16,288 bases of DNA, taken from Actinomycetota bacterium. GTDB lineage: Bacteria > Actinomycetota > Acidimicrobiia > Acidimicrobiales > RAAP-2. Where the stretch lies: assembly GCA_009701115.1 (NCBI GenBank), contig WLKR01000008.1, forward strand, positions 1-16,288, in the 5' to 3' direction. The first letter of the stretch is position 1. Every line of letters starts with the position of its first letter. Below, one piece after another: positions 1 to 7,037 of the stretch. The notes under the pieces are model-generated. The model ran no database searches. It saw only the letters and a program-made list of their open reading frames with translations, and was not told where the DNA came from. Both the position numbers and the translations under genes were made by a program.

Positions 1-167
1 AGCTCGTGGGTCGCGGGGAACCAAGCGCCGCCGTAGCGGTCAGTGTGGGCCACGGGGCACCGGGTGCGGAGGTCTTCCCAGATGGGATACGGGTTGTTCA
101 CCCATTGGGGGTCTGCGTGATCAAAATCTGTAGCGAAGTCTTCGACGAGTGGTTTGGTGTGTGACAT
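1..167 (-). CDS. Cytochrome P450, N-terminal fragment (runs off the left edge)
   Basis: Only the first 55 codons are in the window. The translation starts MSHTKPLVEDFATDFDHADP and continues with a P450-type N-terminus: an 'NPYPIWEDLR' segment, then 'CPVAHTDRYGGAW', which is the substrate-entry region seen in many soluble actinobacterial P450s. The haem-binding Cys loop and the I-helix Thr lie outside the window, so activity cannot be judged. The ATG at 165-167 has a strong purine-rich ribosome site (AAGGGGGA, 171-178). The gene follows the esterase and BVMO on the same strand after 91 nt, which suggests a shared oxidative pathway. The P450 would insert one oxygen atom into an organic substrate using a separate ferredoxin system. 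Family assignment is from motif recognition; the substrate is unknown. Confidence 0.8.
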   Translation of the reverse strand, partial: MSHTKPLVEDFATDFDHADPQWVNNPYPIWEDLRTRCPVAHTDRYGGAWFPATHE

Positions 168-182
168 CAGTCCCCCTTGTGC

Positions 183-223
183 CCGGGGAAACCATCGGCA
201 CTCCAGTGCCGACTTCCCCCCGG
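183..223 (-). repeat. Inverted repeat / extended hairpin between esterase and P450 genes
   Basis: A perfect 8-bp inverted repeat, TCGGCACT (195-202) and AGTGCCGA (205-212), is flanked by CCGGGGAA (183-190) and TTCCCCCCGG (214-223). The flanks pair as a further stem with a 2-nt bulge and an internal loop. In the minus-strand RNA the hairpin ends about 5 nt before the ribosome site of the P450 gene. There is no U-tract, so a classic intrinsic terminator is unlikely. An RNA-stability or attenuating structure is possible. The function is inference. Confidence 0.5.
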
Positions 224-258
224 AATGGTCTGTCTGCGACAATAACAGAGGTTGGAAC

Positions 259-1116
259 TTACCGACGAAGCAACGGTTTAAGAAATTTCACGACCACGTC
301 GAGTGCAAAATCGGCCGCTTCGAGGCGACCAACCGACAGGGCAAAATCGTGCCACATGTCGTGAATAATGCATTCATTCACTGGCGTGCCTTGGCGGGTG
401 AGCACTTCAACTAACCGAGTGGCGTCGGGGGCCAAAACATCATCCGTTCCACCGACCACCAATGTCGGAGGCAAGGCCAGGTCGCCCAACAATGGGGAGA
501 CGAGCGGGTTGCTGTGGTCGCCACCGGCGTAGGCCGAAGCACACATCTCCAGCCACTCGGGACTCAGTACGGGATCACGTTCAACGAGGTCCACGCGGCC
601 CCGGCGGTCATCAGAAAGATCGAGCCACGGTGACAACAACACTGCTGCGAGCGCCGTGTTGCGTTGCAATGCCGCGACGAGGGCTCCAGCACCCGCGGAA
701 TCGCCAACGGTCACAACATTTGCTCCCAAGCTCTGCAGCACATTCGAAACGTCATCGACGGCAGCCGGAGCCGGAGCTTCCGGGGCTAGACGGTAGTCAA
801 CAAAGATGGCCTTGGCACCCAGTGCATCAGACAAGGCAGTAATAAAGGGGGCGCCTAGGGCCGGTGAGCCCACGCAGTAACCGCCGCCGTGTACGTACAC
901 AATGACCGAGTCGGTGGTGACAACGGTAGGGGTGTACTCCTCGCACGGAACTCCCGCCACCTGAAGGGACTGCAACGCTTTCGCTCCCCCGCTGGCCTGG
1001 GTGGCGATCCGGAGACGAGAACGTTGCTTGTCGAACGAAACATTCGGGTTAAAGACCAATCGCTTTAGCCCCGCCATGGCGAGGCGCTGAGGCGCTACCG
1101 GCAAGTGCCGGCTCAC
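259..1116 (-). CDS. Alpha/beta hydrolase of the hormone-sensitive-lipase (HSL) type, probable esterase
   Basis: The 285-residue protein has the HSL-family oxyanion motif HGGGY (76-80) and the nucleophile elbow GDSAG (138-142, Ser140). Asp226 in the segment GTDDVLAPDA is the likely acid, and His256 in MWHDFA completes the triad. All catalytic elements are present and the length is normal for the family. It should be a cytoplasmic carboxylesterase; there is no signal peptide. The start is a GTG (1114-1116) that overlaps the BVMO stop as GTGA, so the two genes are translationally coupled. With a BVMO directly upstream, the natural guess is that it hydrolyses the ester or lactone the BVMO makes. 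The substrate itself cannot be read from the sequence. Confidence 0.88.
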   Translation of the reverse strand: MSRHLPVAPQRLAMAGLKRLVFNPNVSFDKQRSRLRIATQASGGAKALQSLQVAGVPCEEYTPTVVTTDSVIVYVHGGGYCVGSPALGAPFITALSDALGAKAIFVDYRLAPEAPAPAAVDDVSNVLQSLGANVVTVGDSAGAGALVAALQRNTALAAVLLSPWLDLSDDRRGRVDLVERDPVLSPEWLEMCASAYAGGDHSNPLVSPLLGDLALPPTLVVGGTDDVLAPDATRLVEVLTRQGTPVNECIIHDMWHDFALSVGRLEAADFALDVVVKFLKPLLRR

Positions 1117-2573
1117 GACGCGTTGGCGTAGTTCGTTAGATCAACGGAACGCAAGAGCTGATGGTACTGCCACGAACTCTTGGGCCAATTATTCGTGTTG
1201 ACTCCATCGACCGTGTACCAAGACTGGCAACCCTGCAACCACGCCGTTTCACCGGACTCGTCATCAATCATTGAACGCCACTCTTCCAGAGCGGCGGGTG
1301 TGACTTCGATTCCGCGCCAGTCTCGATCATCCGCGGCACGCATCAGGTGGGCCACGTACTGAATCTGCGACTCCAACATGAAGAGAATGGAATTGCTCCC
1401 CAGATTGGTATTCGGGCCGTAGAGCACAAAGAAATTAGGAAAGCCTGGAACCGTGACACCGCGGTGCGCTAGAGGACGTGACTTCCACGCATCACGCAAT
1501 GTCTGGTCATCGCGGCCCTTGATCTCCATGGGGGCCAAGAAGTCAATCGTCGAGAATCCGGTGGCGTAGACCAGCACGTCGAAGTCATGCTCGACGCCAT
1601 CGTTCGTCTTGACTCCTCGAGGGGTGATGGCCTCAATCCCTGAGGTCACGAGTTCAACGTTGTCGCGCTGCAGCGTGGAGTACCAATCGGATGCCAGAAG
1701 TACTCGCTTGCAACCGATTTCGTAATCGGGTTCAATCTTGGCTCGCAGTTCGCTATCGCGAACTACCGCGTTGACGTAGGTCTCCCATTGGGCCCGTGCC
1801 TTACCGCGGATCTCCTTCTTACCGACGAGACCGGCGCCAAAGAGCTCACCAAAGACGTAGGAGCGAAGACGACTAAGGAGTGTCGTCCAGGGTAGATACT
1901 GCTGGCGTCGGCGCTGTCCTCGAGTCGTCTCGGGATCTTCCTTCGGCACAACGTAAGGAGCGGACCGCTGGAAAACTTCGAGCTGGCTCACCGAGTCGGC
2001 AATGGCGGGGCCGACTTGAATCGCGCTGGCGCCTGACCCAATCAGGGCCACCCGCTTGCCTGTCAGATCAACCGAGTGGTCCCAGCGAGCCGTGTGGAAC
2101 TGGGGGCCGGCGAACGTATCGCGACCAGGGAACTCGGGGATGGAAGGTCGATTGAGCTGTCCCGTCGCGCCGACGAGATACCGACCGTGATACTTGGTGT
2201 TGTCCTTGCAGACCACTTCCCATAGGCCCCACTCCGACTTCCACGTCGCTGAGACCACTGACTTGTTCGTGAGAACGCGAGGCGTCACTCGATAGCGGTC
2301 GGCGGTGGCACGGATGTACGCCAATATCTCCGACTGTGGCGGGTACGTGCGGCTCCACGCCCAGGGGGCGTATGAGTAGTGATACAACGTGGCCTTGACG
2401 TCGCACGCCGCACCGGGGTACGTATTGTCGCGCCAGGTTCCGCCAATACCGTCGGCCTGTTCCAAGATGAGATACGAGCCCAAACGGCGACGATCAATTT
2501 CAATCGCCATGCCGAGCCCGCCAAAACCAGAACCAATAATCAGTACTTCGACGGCGTTGTTCGGAACACTCAT
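1113..2573 (-). CDS. Baeyer-Villiger-type flavin-containing monooxygenase
   Basis: The 486-residue protein has two Rossmann dinucleotide folds: FAD-binding GSGFGG (14-19) and NADPH-binding GSGASA (179-184). Between them is the BVMO fingerprint FxGxxxHxxxW, seen as FAGPQFHTARW (154-164). The late ATGF motif (in LVYATGFSTI) is also typical of the family. The enzyme uses NADPH and O2 to insert an oxygen next to a carbonyl, turning ketones into esters or lactones. It is cytoplasmic. The ATG (2571-2573) overlaps the serB stop as ATGA, and a GAGG ribosome site lies within the end of serB. Its 3' end overlaps the esterase start. Some enzymes with this fingerprint act instead as N- or S-oxygenases, so the exact reaction is open. 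Confidence 0.9.
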   Translation of the reverse strand: MSVPNNAVEVLIIGSGFGGLGMAIEIDRRRLGSYLILEQADGIGGTWRDNTYPGAACDVKATLYHYSYAPWAWSRTYPPQSEILAYIRATADRYRVTPRVLTNKSVVSATWKSEWGLWEVVCKDNTKYHGRYLVGATGQLNRPSIPEFPGRDTFAGPQFHTARWDHSVDLTGKRVALIGSGASAIQVGPAIADSVSQLEVFQRSAPYVVPKEDPETTRGQRRRQQYLPWTTLLSRLRSYVFGELFGAGLVGKKEIRGKARAQWETYVNAVVRDSELRAKIEPDYEIGCKRVLLASDWYSTLQRDNVELVTSGIEAITPRGVKTNDGVEHDFDVLVYATGFSTIDFLAPMEIKGRDDQTLRDAWKSRPLAHRGVTVPGFPNFFVLYGPNTNLGSNSILFMLESQIQYVAHLMRAADDRDWRGIEVTPAALEEWRSMIDDESGETAWLQGCQSWYTVDGVNTNNWPKSSWQYHQLLRSVDLTNYANAS

Positions 2574-3754
2574 GAATCGGCCTCAATTTCTTCACGGCTA
2601 ATACCGAGGAAGTACAGCACGGCGTCTAGGTACGGCACATTGATTGCGGCGTCGGCGTGATCGCGCACCACTGGCTTGGCGTTGAAGGCAATCCCGAGTC
2701 CGGCGAGCGAGAGCATGTCAATGTCATTGGCACCATCACCAATCGCGACCGTCTGTTGCAGAGGGACGCCAATCTCGTTCGCAAATCGGGCCAGCGCGTG
2801 CGCCTTACCTTCGCGGTCAACAATCTCTCCGTCGATTTCACCGGTCAGGCGGCCATTCACTACTTCCAATCGATTCGCCGCGAGGTACTCAACGCCGAGG
2901 TCGCGCAGCAGCGGCTCGAGAACCTCGACGAATCCTCCCGAAACGACTGCCGGGACATATCCCAGACGTTGGAGTGTGCGGATGAGTGTGCGGGCTCCGG
3001 GAGTGAGCCGCAGCTTGGCGCGAACCTCGTCGAGCATCGCAACATCGAGACCGGCCAAGAGGCGTACCCGGCGACGGAGCGACTCGGCAAAGTCAATCTC
3101 ACCGGCCATGGCCGATGCCGTGATTGCGCTCACTTCGCTCGCGCACCCGGCCTCTTCGGCAATCATGTCAATCACTTCGTCGCGGAGCAATGTTGAATCG
3201 GCGTCCATTACGACGAGGTGTTTGGAGCGACGATGTAGGCCGGCCCGCTGCACCGCAACGTCGAGGCCCGCCTGGCGAGCGGCCTGCGTCAGCACTTCAC
3301 GAAGTGTTGCGTGGTTGGGACCCCGCACGACGAGTTCGTAGCAGTCAACGGGATAACTGGCCAAGTGCACGATGCGCTCGCACGTCGCCCCACACGTAGC
3401 CATAGCGGCAAAGACCGTACCGAGCGCCTCGGTTGAAACAGCTGGCGCCAACACGGTGAGCAACAGACGCTTGCCATTTAGAAATTCCTCGGGCTCGACA
3501 CGCACCACGGAGACCTGGACGCCCTCATCACGCACTCCGGCCCTAACAATCTCGGTCTGAACGGTCTCGGGGGCGGTCGCATCATCAAGGGTGATCTCGA
3601 CACAGAGAACGAGATAGCCACGAATCGTGATTTGGGCAATGTCGGAAATCTCCACCTCGGGATATCGCTCAGGCGAGACGGCCTCGAAGAGGGATGCGGC
3701 GATTCCGGGGCGATCGGGGCCACTAACAGTGACGAGATATGTCGTTGTGGCCAT
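2570..3754 (-). CDS. serB: Phosphoserine phosphatase SerB with tandem N-terminal ACT domains
   Basis: The 394-residue enzyme hydrolyses O-phospho-L-serine to serine, the last step of phosphorylated serine biosynthesis. Residues 1-170 form two ACT-like domains, the first beginning YLVTVSGPDRPGIAAS, as in actinobacterial SerB, where ACT domains sense amino acids. The HAD core follows: DADST (184-188, nucleophile Asp184 and general acid Asp186), SGG (272-274, motif II) and GDGANDIDM (339-347, Mg-binding motif). All HAD motifs are intact. The ATG start has no clear Shine-Dalgarno sequence; a TACGCT hexamer (3768-3773) lies 13 nt upstream. serB follows the MFS gene after 22 nt and overlaps the BVMO by 4 nt, an unusual partner for a biosynthetic gene. 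Confidence 0.95.
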   Translation of the reverse strand: MATTTYLVTVSGPDRPGIAASLFEAVSPERYPEVEISDIAQITIRGYLVLCVEITLDDATAPETVQTEIVRAGVRDEGVQVSVVRVEPEEFLNGKRLLLTVLAPAVSTEALGTVFAAMATCGATCERIVHLASYPVDCYELVVRGPNHATLREVLTQAARQAGLDVAVQRAGLHRRSKHLVVMDADSTLLRDEVIDMIAEEAGCASEVSAITASAMAGEIDFAESLRRRVRLLAGLDVAMLDEVRAKLRLTPGARTLIRTLQRLGYVPAVVSGGFVEVLEPLLRDLGVEYLAANRLEVVNGRLTGEIDGEIVDREGKAHALARFANEIGVPLQQTVAIGDGANDIDMLSLAGLGIAFNAKPVVRDHADAAINVPYLDAVLYFLGISREEIEADS

Positions 3755-3776
3755 GGTGTGAGGTTAGAGCGTATTT

Positions 3777-5045
3777 CTACTCTTCTTGCGCCCGAAGCGT
3801 GGCCACCTTGGCGACATCTTCGTTCGACCGAACATCAAAATTCCACAACTCAGGCAATACAACGGGAAGCACTGCACAGACCCCAGCGCAGGCGAGTCCG
3901 CCAAGCGCCAAGGAGGTCCGCAGGCCAAAGGCCGCCGTCATGGCACCACTTCGGAATTGTCCAACGCGGGGTCCAATGGAGTAACTCAACATTTCAATAC
4001 TGGCCATGCGACCTCGAACGTCAGGTGGAATCGACTGATTCCACATGGTGCCTCGAAACATGGCACTTATGGAGTCCGCCGCGCCGGCCCAGAACAGACC
4101 CAGTACGGCAACAACTAATGAAGAAGTCCAACCAAAGATGGCGATGCCGACACCCCACAGCGCAGCCGCGAGGGCCACGGCCCGTCCGTAGTGATGAACG
4201 CGCACCGTCCACTTCGAAGTCAAACTCGCCACGAGCGCGCCCAGTGGCATGGCGGCGTAGAGCGCCGCTAGTGCGTACGTCTGGTCGAAATGATCGGCGA
4301 CGAAGGGAAGCATAAACATGGGATAGGCCAGCATCATGGCGGCGAGGTCCACGAGATAGGTGCCAAGGAGATCGCGGCGCCCAACGGCATAGGCAAAGCC
4401 GACGCGCAAGCTGGCGAACGAAGGTCGACCCTCGCGGTCCGGTCGAACCACGGCCTTGATACCGAAGAGAAACCCCAATGAAACGGCAAAGGTGAACACA
4501 TCGGCGATGTAGACCACTCGACAGCCGTACACAACGGCCACAAAACCACCGATGGCGGGGCCCACGATGGCCCCGAAGGTCCATCGAAACATCCCGAGAG
4601 CCGACGCCTGGCGTTGCATCTCGTGCGGTACGAGTTCTTGATTGAGCGCATCGAGACTTGGCCGTTGCAGGCCATCGCCCACGGCCACGAACGCCACGAC
4701 GACATAGAGCATCAGACTGCTCGGATGAGCCAAAGAGGCGTTAATGATGAGAGCGATAGCGGCACACATCAAGCCAAATTCAGACGCCAGAACAATGTTG
4801 CGACGGTTGAAGTGATCGGCAATCACCCCGCCGTACAGTCCGAAAATGATTAACGGTGCTAACTCGACGAGACCAATTACACCAACAGCCAATGCCGAGT
4901 TCGTCAGTTGCTTCAACTGATAGGCCACGGTGACGTACGTCGCTTGACTTCCAATGTTTGTTACAAACCCCGAGGCGTAGAGGCGGCGATAGGTTGCCGA
5001 CACCCGCAGTGGAGAGAGATCAAGGCCCCAGCTCGAACTAGCCAT
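3777..5045 (-). CDS. MFS transporter, EntS-like (MFS_3 type) efflux protein
   Basis: The 422-residue polytopic membrane protein has many hydrophobic segments, consistent with about 12 helices. The loop after helix 2 carries the MFS motif A variant GGVIADHFNRR (72-82), and a second related stretch with Asp-Gly-Leu-Gln-Arg follows near residue 124. Its overall look matches the EntS/transmembrane-secretion-effector group of drug or siderophore exporters. The substrate is unknown. The ATG overlaps the acyltransferase stop by 8 nt (ATGGCTAG), so the two are coupled. The C-terminus (about 395-422) is hydrophilic and ends EE. Possible roles are export of an acylated small molecule or of a toxic ketone or ester; both are inference from neighbours. 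Confidence 0.85.
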   Translation of the reverse strand: MASSSWGLDLSPLRVSATYRRLYASGFVTNIGSQATYVTVAYQLKQLTNSALAVGVIGLVELAPLIIFGLYGGVIADHFNRRNIVLASEFGLMCAAIALIINASLAHPSSLMLYVVVAFVAVGDGLQRPSLDALNQELVPHEMQRQASALGMFRWTFGAIVGPAIGGFVAVVYGCRVVYIADVFTFAVSLGFLFGIKAVVRPDREGRPSFASLRVGFAYAVGRRDLLGTYLVDLAAMMLAYPMFMLPFVADHFDQTYALAALYAAMPLGALVASLTSKWTVRVHHYGRAVALAAALWGVGIAIFGWTSSLVVAVLGLFWAGAADSISAMFRGTMWNQSIPPDVRGRMASIEMLSYSIGPRVGQFRSGAMTAAFGLRTSLALGGLACAGVCAVLPVVLPELWNFDVRSNEDVAKVATLRAQEE

Positions 5046-5685
5046 TCAGTGGTGCGCCGTCCACCCAGCCCCGGGCCTCGTCGTAGTGACGAAGAATCCG
5101 AGCCGGTACTCCCCCGAGTACGACATGGTCGGGGAACTCGCCCCGCACAACCGCTCCAGCCGCCACGACCGAATTACGACCGAGCGTGGTGCCCGGCAAG
5201 ATCGCGACATTGGCGCCGAGCCAACTACCTGAACCAATTTTGACGGCACCCTCTTTGGTCGCCTGCCACCCCACCGGTGCGTCGATGTCCTCGTAGCCGT
5301 GGTTCTGATCGGTGATGTAGACGTAAGGGCCCGTTTGGATCTCGTCACCGAGCTCAATCGACCAATGTCCGATGATGTGCGAACCACGACCAATGATGCA
5401 CTTGCGACCGATCCGTACGACTGGATTCGAAAGCATGGTCTGTCCCGGACCCATACCGGCCGTGAGGCAGACGTTGGGCCCGACCATGGTCTCGTCGCCG
5501 ATGGAGAGATAGCCCTCGTTGTAAATAACGCCCTGCGGAGCAAGGAGGGCCGCACCGGAGCCGAAGTAGTGGAAGGTTTTGGCGTATCGATCTTCTTCAC
5601 CAATAATCGCGGTGTCGTTGAGGAAAGAACGAACGGAACGGATTACTGCGCCCAAGCACCGGCGTCGCCATCCTCGAAGTCTCAC
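5038..5685 (-). CDS. Hexapeptide-repeat (left-handed beta-helix) acyltransferase
   Basis: The 215-residue protein has a basic N-terminus followed by imperfect hexapeptide repeats from about residue 52 to 195, for example IGDETMVGPN, IGRKCIIGRG and IGSGSWLGANVAILPG. These form a left-handed beta-helix of the WbbJ/Maa kind. His129 in DQNHGY is the probable catalytic base, and the ending 'VVLGGVPARIL' is typical of the family. It would transfer an acetyl or other acyl group from CoA to a sugar, lipid or small molecule; the acceptor cannot be told. The start is a GTG at 5683-5685 with no Shine-Dalgarno sequence, and a TAGCGT hexamer 6 nt upstream is compatible with a leaderless mRNA. An internal start is also possible. 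It lacks the CysE serine acetyltransferase signature. Confidence 0.83.
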   Translation of the reverse strand: MRLRGWRRRCLGAVIRSVRSFLNDTAIIGEEDRYAKTFHYFGSGAALLAPQGVIYNEGYLSIGDETMVGPNVCLTAGMGPGQTMLSNPVVRIGRKCIIGRGSHIIGHWSIELGDEIQTGPYVYITDQNHGYEDIDAPVGWQATKEGAVKIGSGSWLGANVAILPGTTLGRNSVVAAGAVVRGEFPDHVVLGGVPARILRHYDEARGWVDGAPLNG

Positions 5686-5728
5686 GAAACAACGCTACCG
5701 GTGATTACCAAGTGCGCAGTTTGGCAAC

Positions 5729-5796
5729 CACCTCACACGATGTCCGAGTAAAAGAAGGAAAACTCGAGGGCCGGAGCCCAGCCATCGTGTGAGGTG
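5729..5796 (-). repeat. 14-bp perfect inverted repeat enclosing two hairpins, directly after recA
   Basis: CACCTCACACGATG is complementary to itself across the element: the arms are 5729-5742 and 5783-5796, separated by 40 nt. Inside are a 5-bp stem (5745-5749 with 5762-5766; a few-base shift is possible) and a GGGC/GCCC stem (5768-5771 with 5776-5779). Together they would fold as a three-way junction. The outer arm begins 13 nt after the recA stop. No U-tract follows, so it is not a standard intrinsic terminator. It may end or stabilise the recA transcript, or be a small structured RNA. The arms also permit a DNA cruciform or protein-binding reading. Confidence 0.6.
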
Positions 5797-5809
5797 CTGC
5801 GACTGTGAC

Positions 5810-6865
5810 CTACTCAGCGGAGATTGGGGCGTCGGCATCAATCTCAAGTTCGGCATCGGCGTCAACTGGCATCAGCAAATTCGCCAAGTGCTCACGAACG
5901 CGAACGTCAATTTCCAACATCAACTGCGGGTTCTCCCGCAGATAGCCCTTTACGTTCTCGCGACCCTGACCGAGTTGTTCACCTTCGTAGGTGAACCAGG
6001 CTCCGGCCTTCTTGACGAAACCGAGCTCAACGGCAACTTCCAGCACGGAGCCTTCGCGGCTAATGCCCTGTCCGTACATGATGTCGAATTCGGCCTGCTT
6101 GAAGGGTGCGGCCACCTTGTTCTTGACGACCTTGACGCGGGTGCGGTTACCGATGACTTCCGTGCCGTCCTTGATCGCTTCGATGCGACGAATGTCCAGG
6201 CGCACCGAGGAGTAGAACTTCAAGGCACGACCACCAGGTGTTACTTCGGGGCTTCCGTACATCACGCCGATCTTTTCGCGCAACTGGTTGATGAAGATCG
6301 CAACGGTGTTGGACTTATTGAGATTCGCCGTCAATTTACGAAGTGCCTGGCTCATCAAACGGGCCTGCAGACCGACGTGACTGTCGCCCATCTCGCCTTC
6401 GATTTCGGCACGGGGGGTCAGTGCGGCAACGGAGTCGATGACGAGTACGTCAAGGGCGCCGGAGCGAATCAGGGTGTCGGCGATTTCCAAGGCCTGCTCA
6501 CCGTTGTCGGGTTGGCTGATGTAGAGCTCGTCAACGTTGACGCCAATGGCGCGGGCGTAGACCGGGTCGAGTGCGTGTTCGGCGTCGATGTAGGCACAGA
6601 CGCCACCATTGCGCTGCGCTTCGGCAACGACGTGTAGTGCCAGCGTCGACTTACCGGAAGACTCGGGACCGTAGACCTCAACGATGCGACCCTTAGGTAG
6701 ACCACCGACGCCGAGCGCCATGTCGAGTGCGAGCGAACCAGTTGAGATTGACTCAATGCTCATGCTCAAGTTGTCGCCCATCTTCATGATGGAGCCCTTA
6801 CCGAACTGCTTCTCGATTTGTCCGAGCGCTGCTTCGAGTGCCTTGCTGCGATCTTCGTTTGCCAT
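5810..6865 (-). CDS. recA: Recombinase RecA
   Basis: RecA forms filaments on single-stranded DNA, catalyses strand exchange and stimulates LexA self-cleavage. The 351-residue product has Walker [10 protein letters not shown] (66-74), Walker B LVIDS (141-145), the L1 region around residues 155-165 and the L2 region [12 protein letters not shown] (201-212). The C-terminus is acidic, as usual. No intein interrupts it, unlike in some mycobacteria. I prefer the ATG at 6863-6865 ([10 protein letters not shown]), which matches the usual family N-terminus and has AGGT 7 nt upstream. An in-frame ATG at 6890-6892 would add nine residues. An SOS box and promoter precede it. No recX follows; the next gene is an acyltransferase. 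Confidence 0.98.
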   Translation of the reverse strand: MANEDRSKALEAALGQIEKQFGKGSIMKMGDNLSMSIESISTGSLALDMALGVGGLPKGRIVEVYGPESSGKSTLALHVVAEAQRNGGVCAYIDAEHALDPVYARAIGVNVDELYISQPDNGEQALEIADTLIRSGALDVLVIDSVAALTPRAEIEGEMGDSHVGLQARLMSQALRKLTANLNKSNTVAIFINQLREKIGVMYGSPEVTPGGRALKFYSSVRLDIRRIEAIKDGTEVIGNRTRVKVVKNKVAAPFKQAEFDIMYGQGISREGSVLEVAVELGFVKKAGAWFTYEGEQLGQGRENVKGYLRENPQLMLEIDVRVREHLANLLMPVDADAELEIDADAPISAE

Positions 6866-6942
6866 TTCACGTACCTGTTCTCTCTTTGTCATGGACCCAC
6901 CGTAGAAATCCTCTGTGACAACGGTCGGTTTCTGTCAACGGC

Positions 6943-6971
6943 AACGTACTACGAACAAGTGTTCGCTTCAA
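6943..6971 (-). promoter_or_regulatory. recA promoter with LexA (SOS) operator between -35 and -10
   Basis: CGAACAAGTGTTCG (6952-6965) matches the Gram-positive/actinobacterial LexA site CGAAC-N4-GTTCG. On the minus strand TTGAAG (6966-6971) and TACGTT (6943-6948) flank it with a 17-nt spacer, a good sigma-70-type geometry. LexA bound there would cover the spacer and block RNA polymerase. Start of transcription would be near 6936, giving a leader of roughly 45-70 nt. The operator is seen directly; the exact promoter hexamers are inferred. Confidence 0.85.
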
Positions 6972-6999
6972 GGATTATTTCTCGGAAAACTAATAATCC
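6972..6999. repeat. 8-bp inverted repeat just upstream of the recA promoter
   Basis: GGATTATT (6972-6979) and AATAATCC (6992-6999) are perfect complements with a 12-nt spacer. The element abuts the proposed recA -35 hexamer and lies 38 nt after the stop of the serine hydrolase gene. A second weak hairpin (AAGG/CCTT with a CCC/GGG inner stem, 7017-7038) overlaps that stop codon. Either could end the upstream transcript, but neither has a U-tract. Arms of this length are expected by chance a few times in a window this size. Confidence 0.3.
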
Positions 7000-7037
7000 C
7001 TGATGAAAAGTGGTGTAAGGCCCGGTCTGGGGTGCCT

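Noticed and set aside
5038..5685. Reading the acyltransferase as a serine acetyltransferase (CysE) linked to serB.
   Set aside because: The CysE active-site and N-terminal helical signatures are absent; only the generic hexapeptide fold and an NHGY His are seen.
5705..5785. A 26-codon minus-strand open frame inside the inverted-repeat element after recA.
   Set aside because: It has no ribosome site, its sequence is set by the repeat arms, and it resembles no known peptide; a structured RNA or DNA element is the simpler reading.
3750..5795. A shared 15-nt motif (GCCAT-G/C-GTGTGAGGT) at the serB start and in the recA-downstream repeat.
   Set aside because: Near-matches of this length are expected several times by chance in a window of this size, and nothing else nearby is shared.
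5789..6637. A long plus-strand open frame (282 codons) opposite recA.
   Set aside because: It is fully antisense to a well-conserved gene, shows no recognisable domain, and its composition fits a codon-bias shadow.
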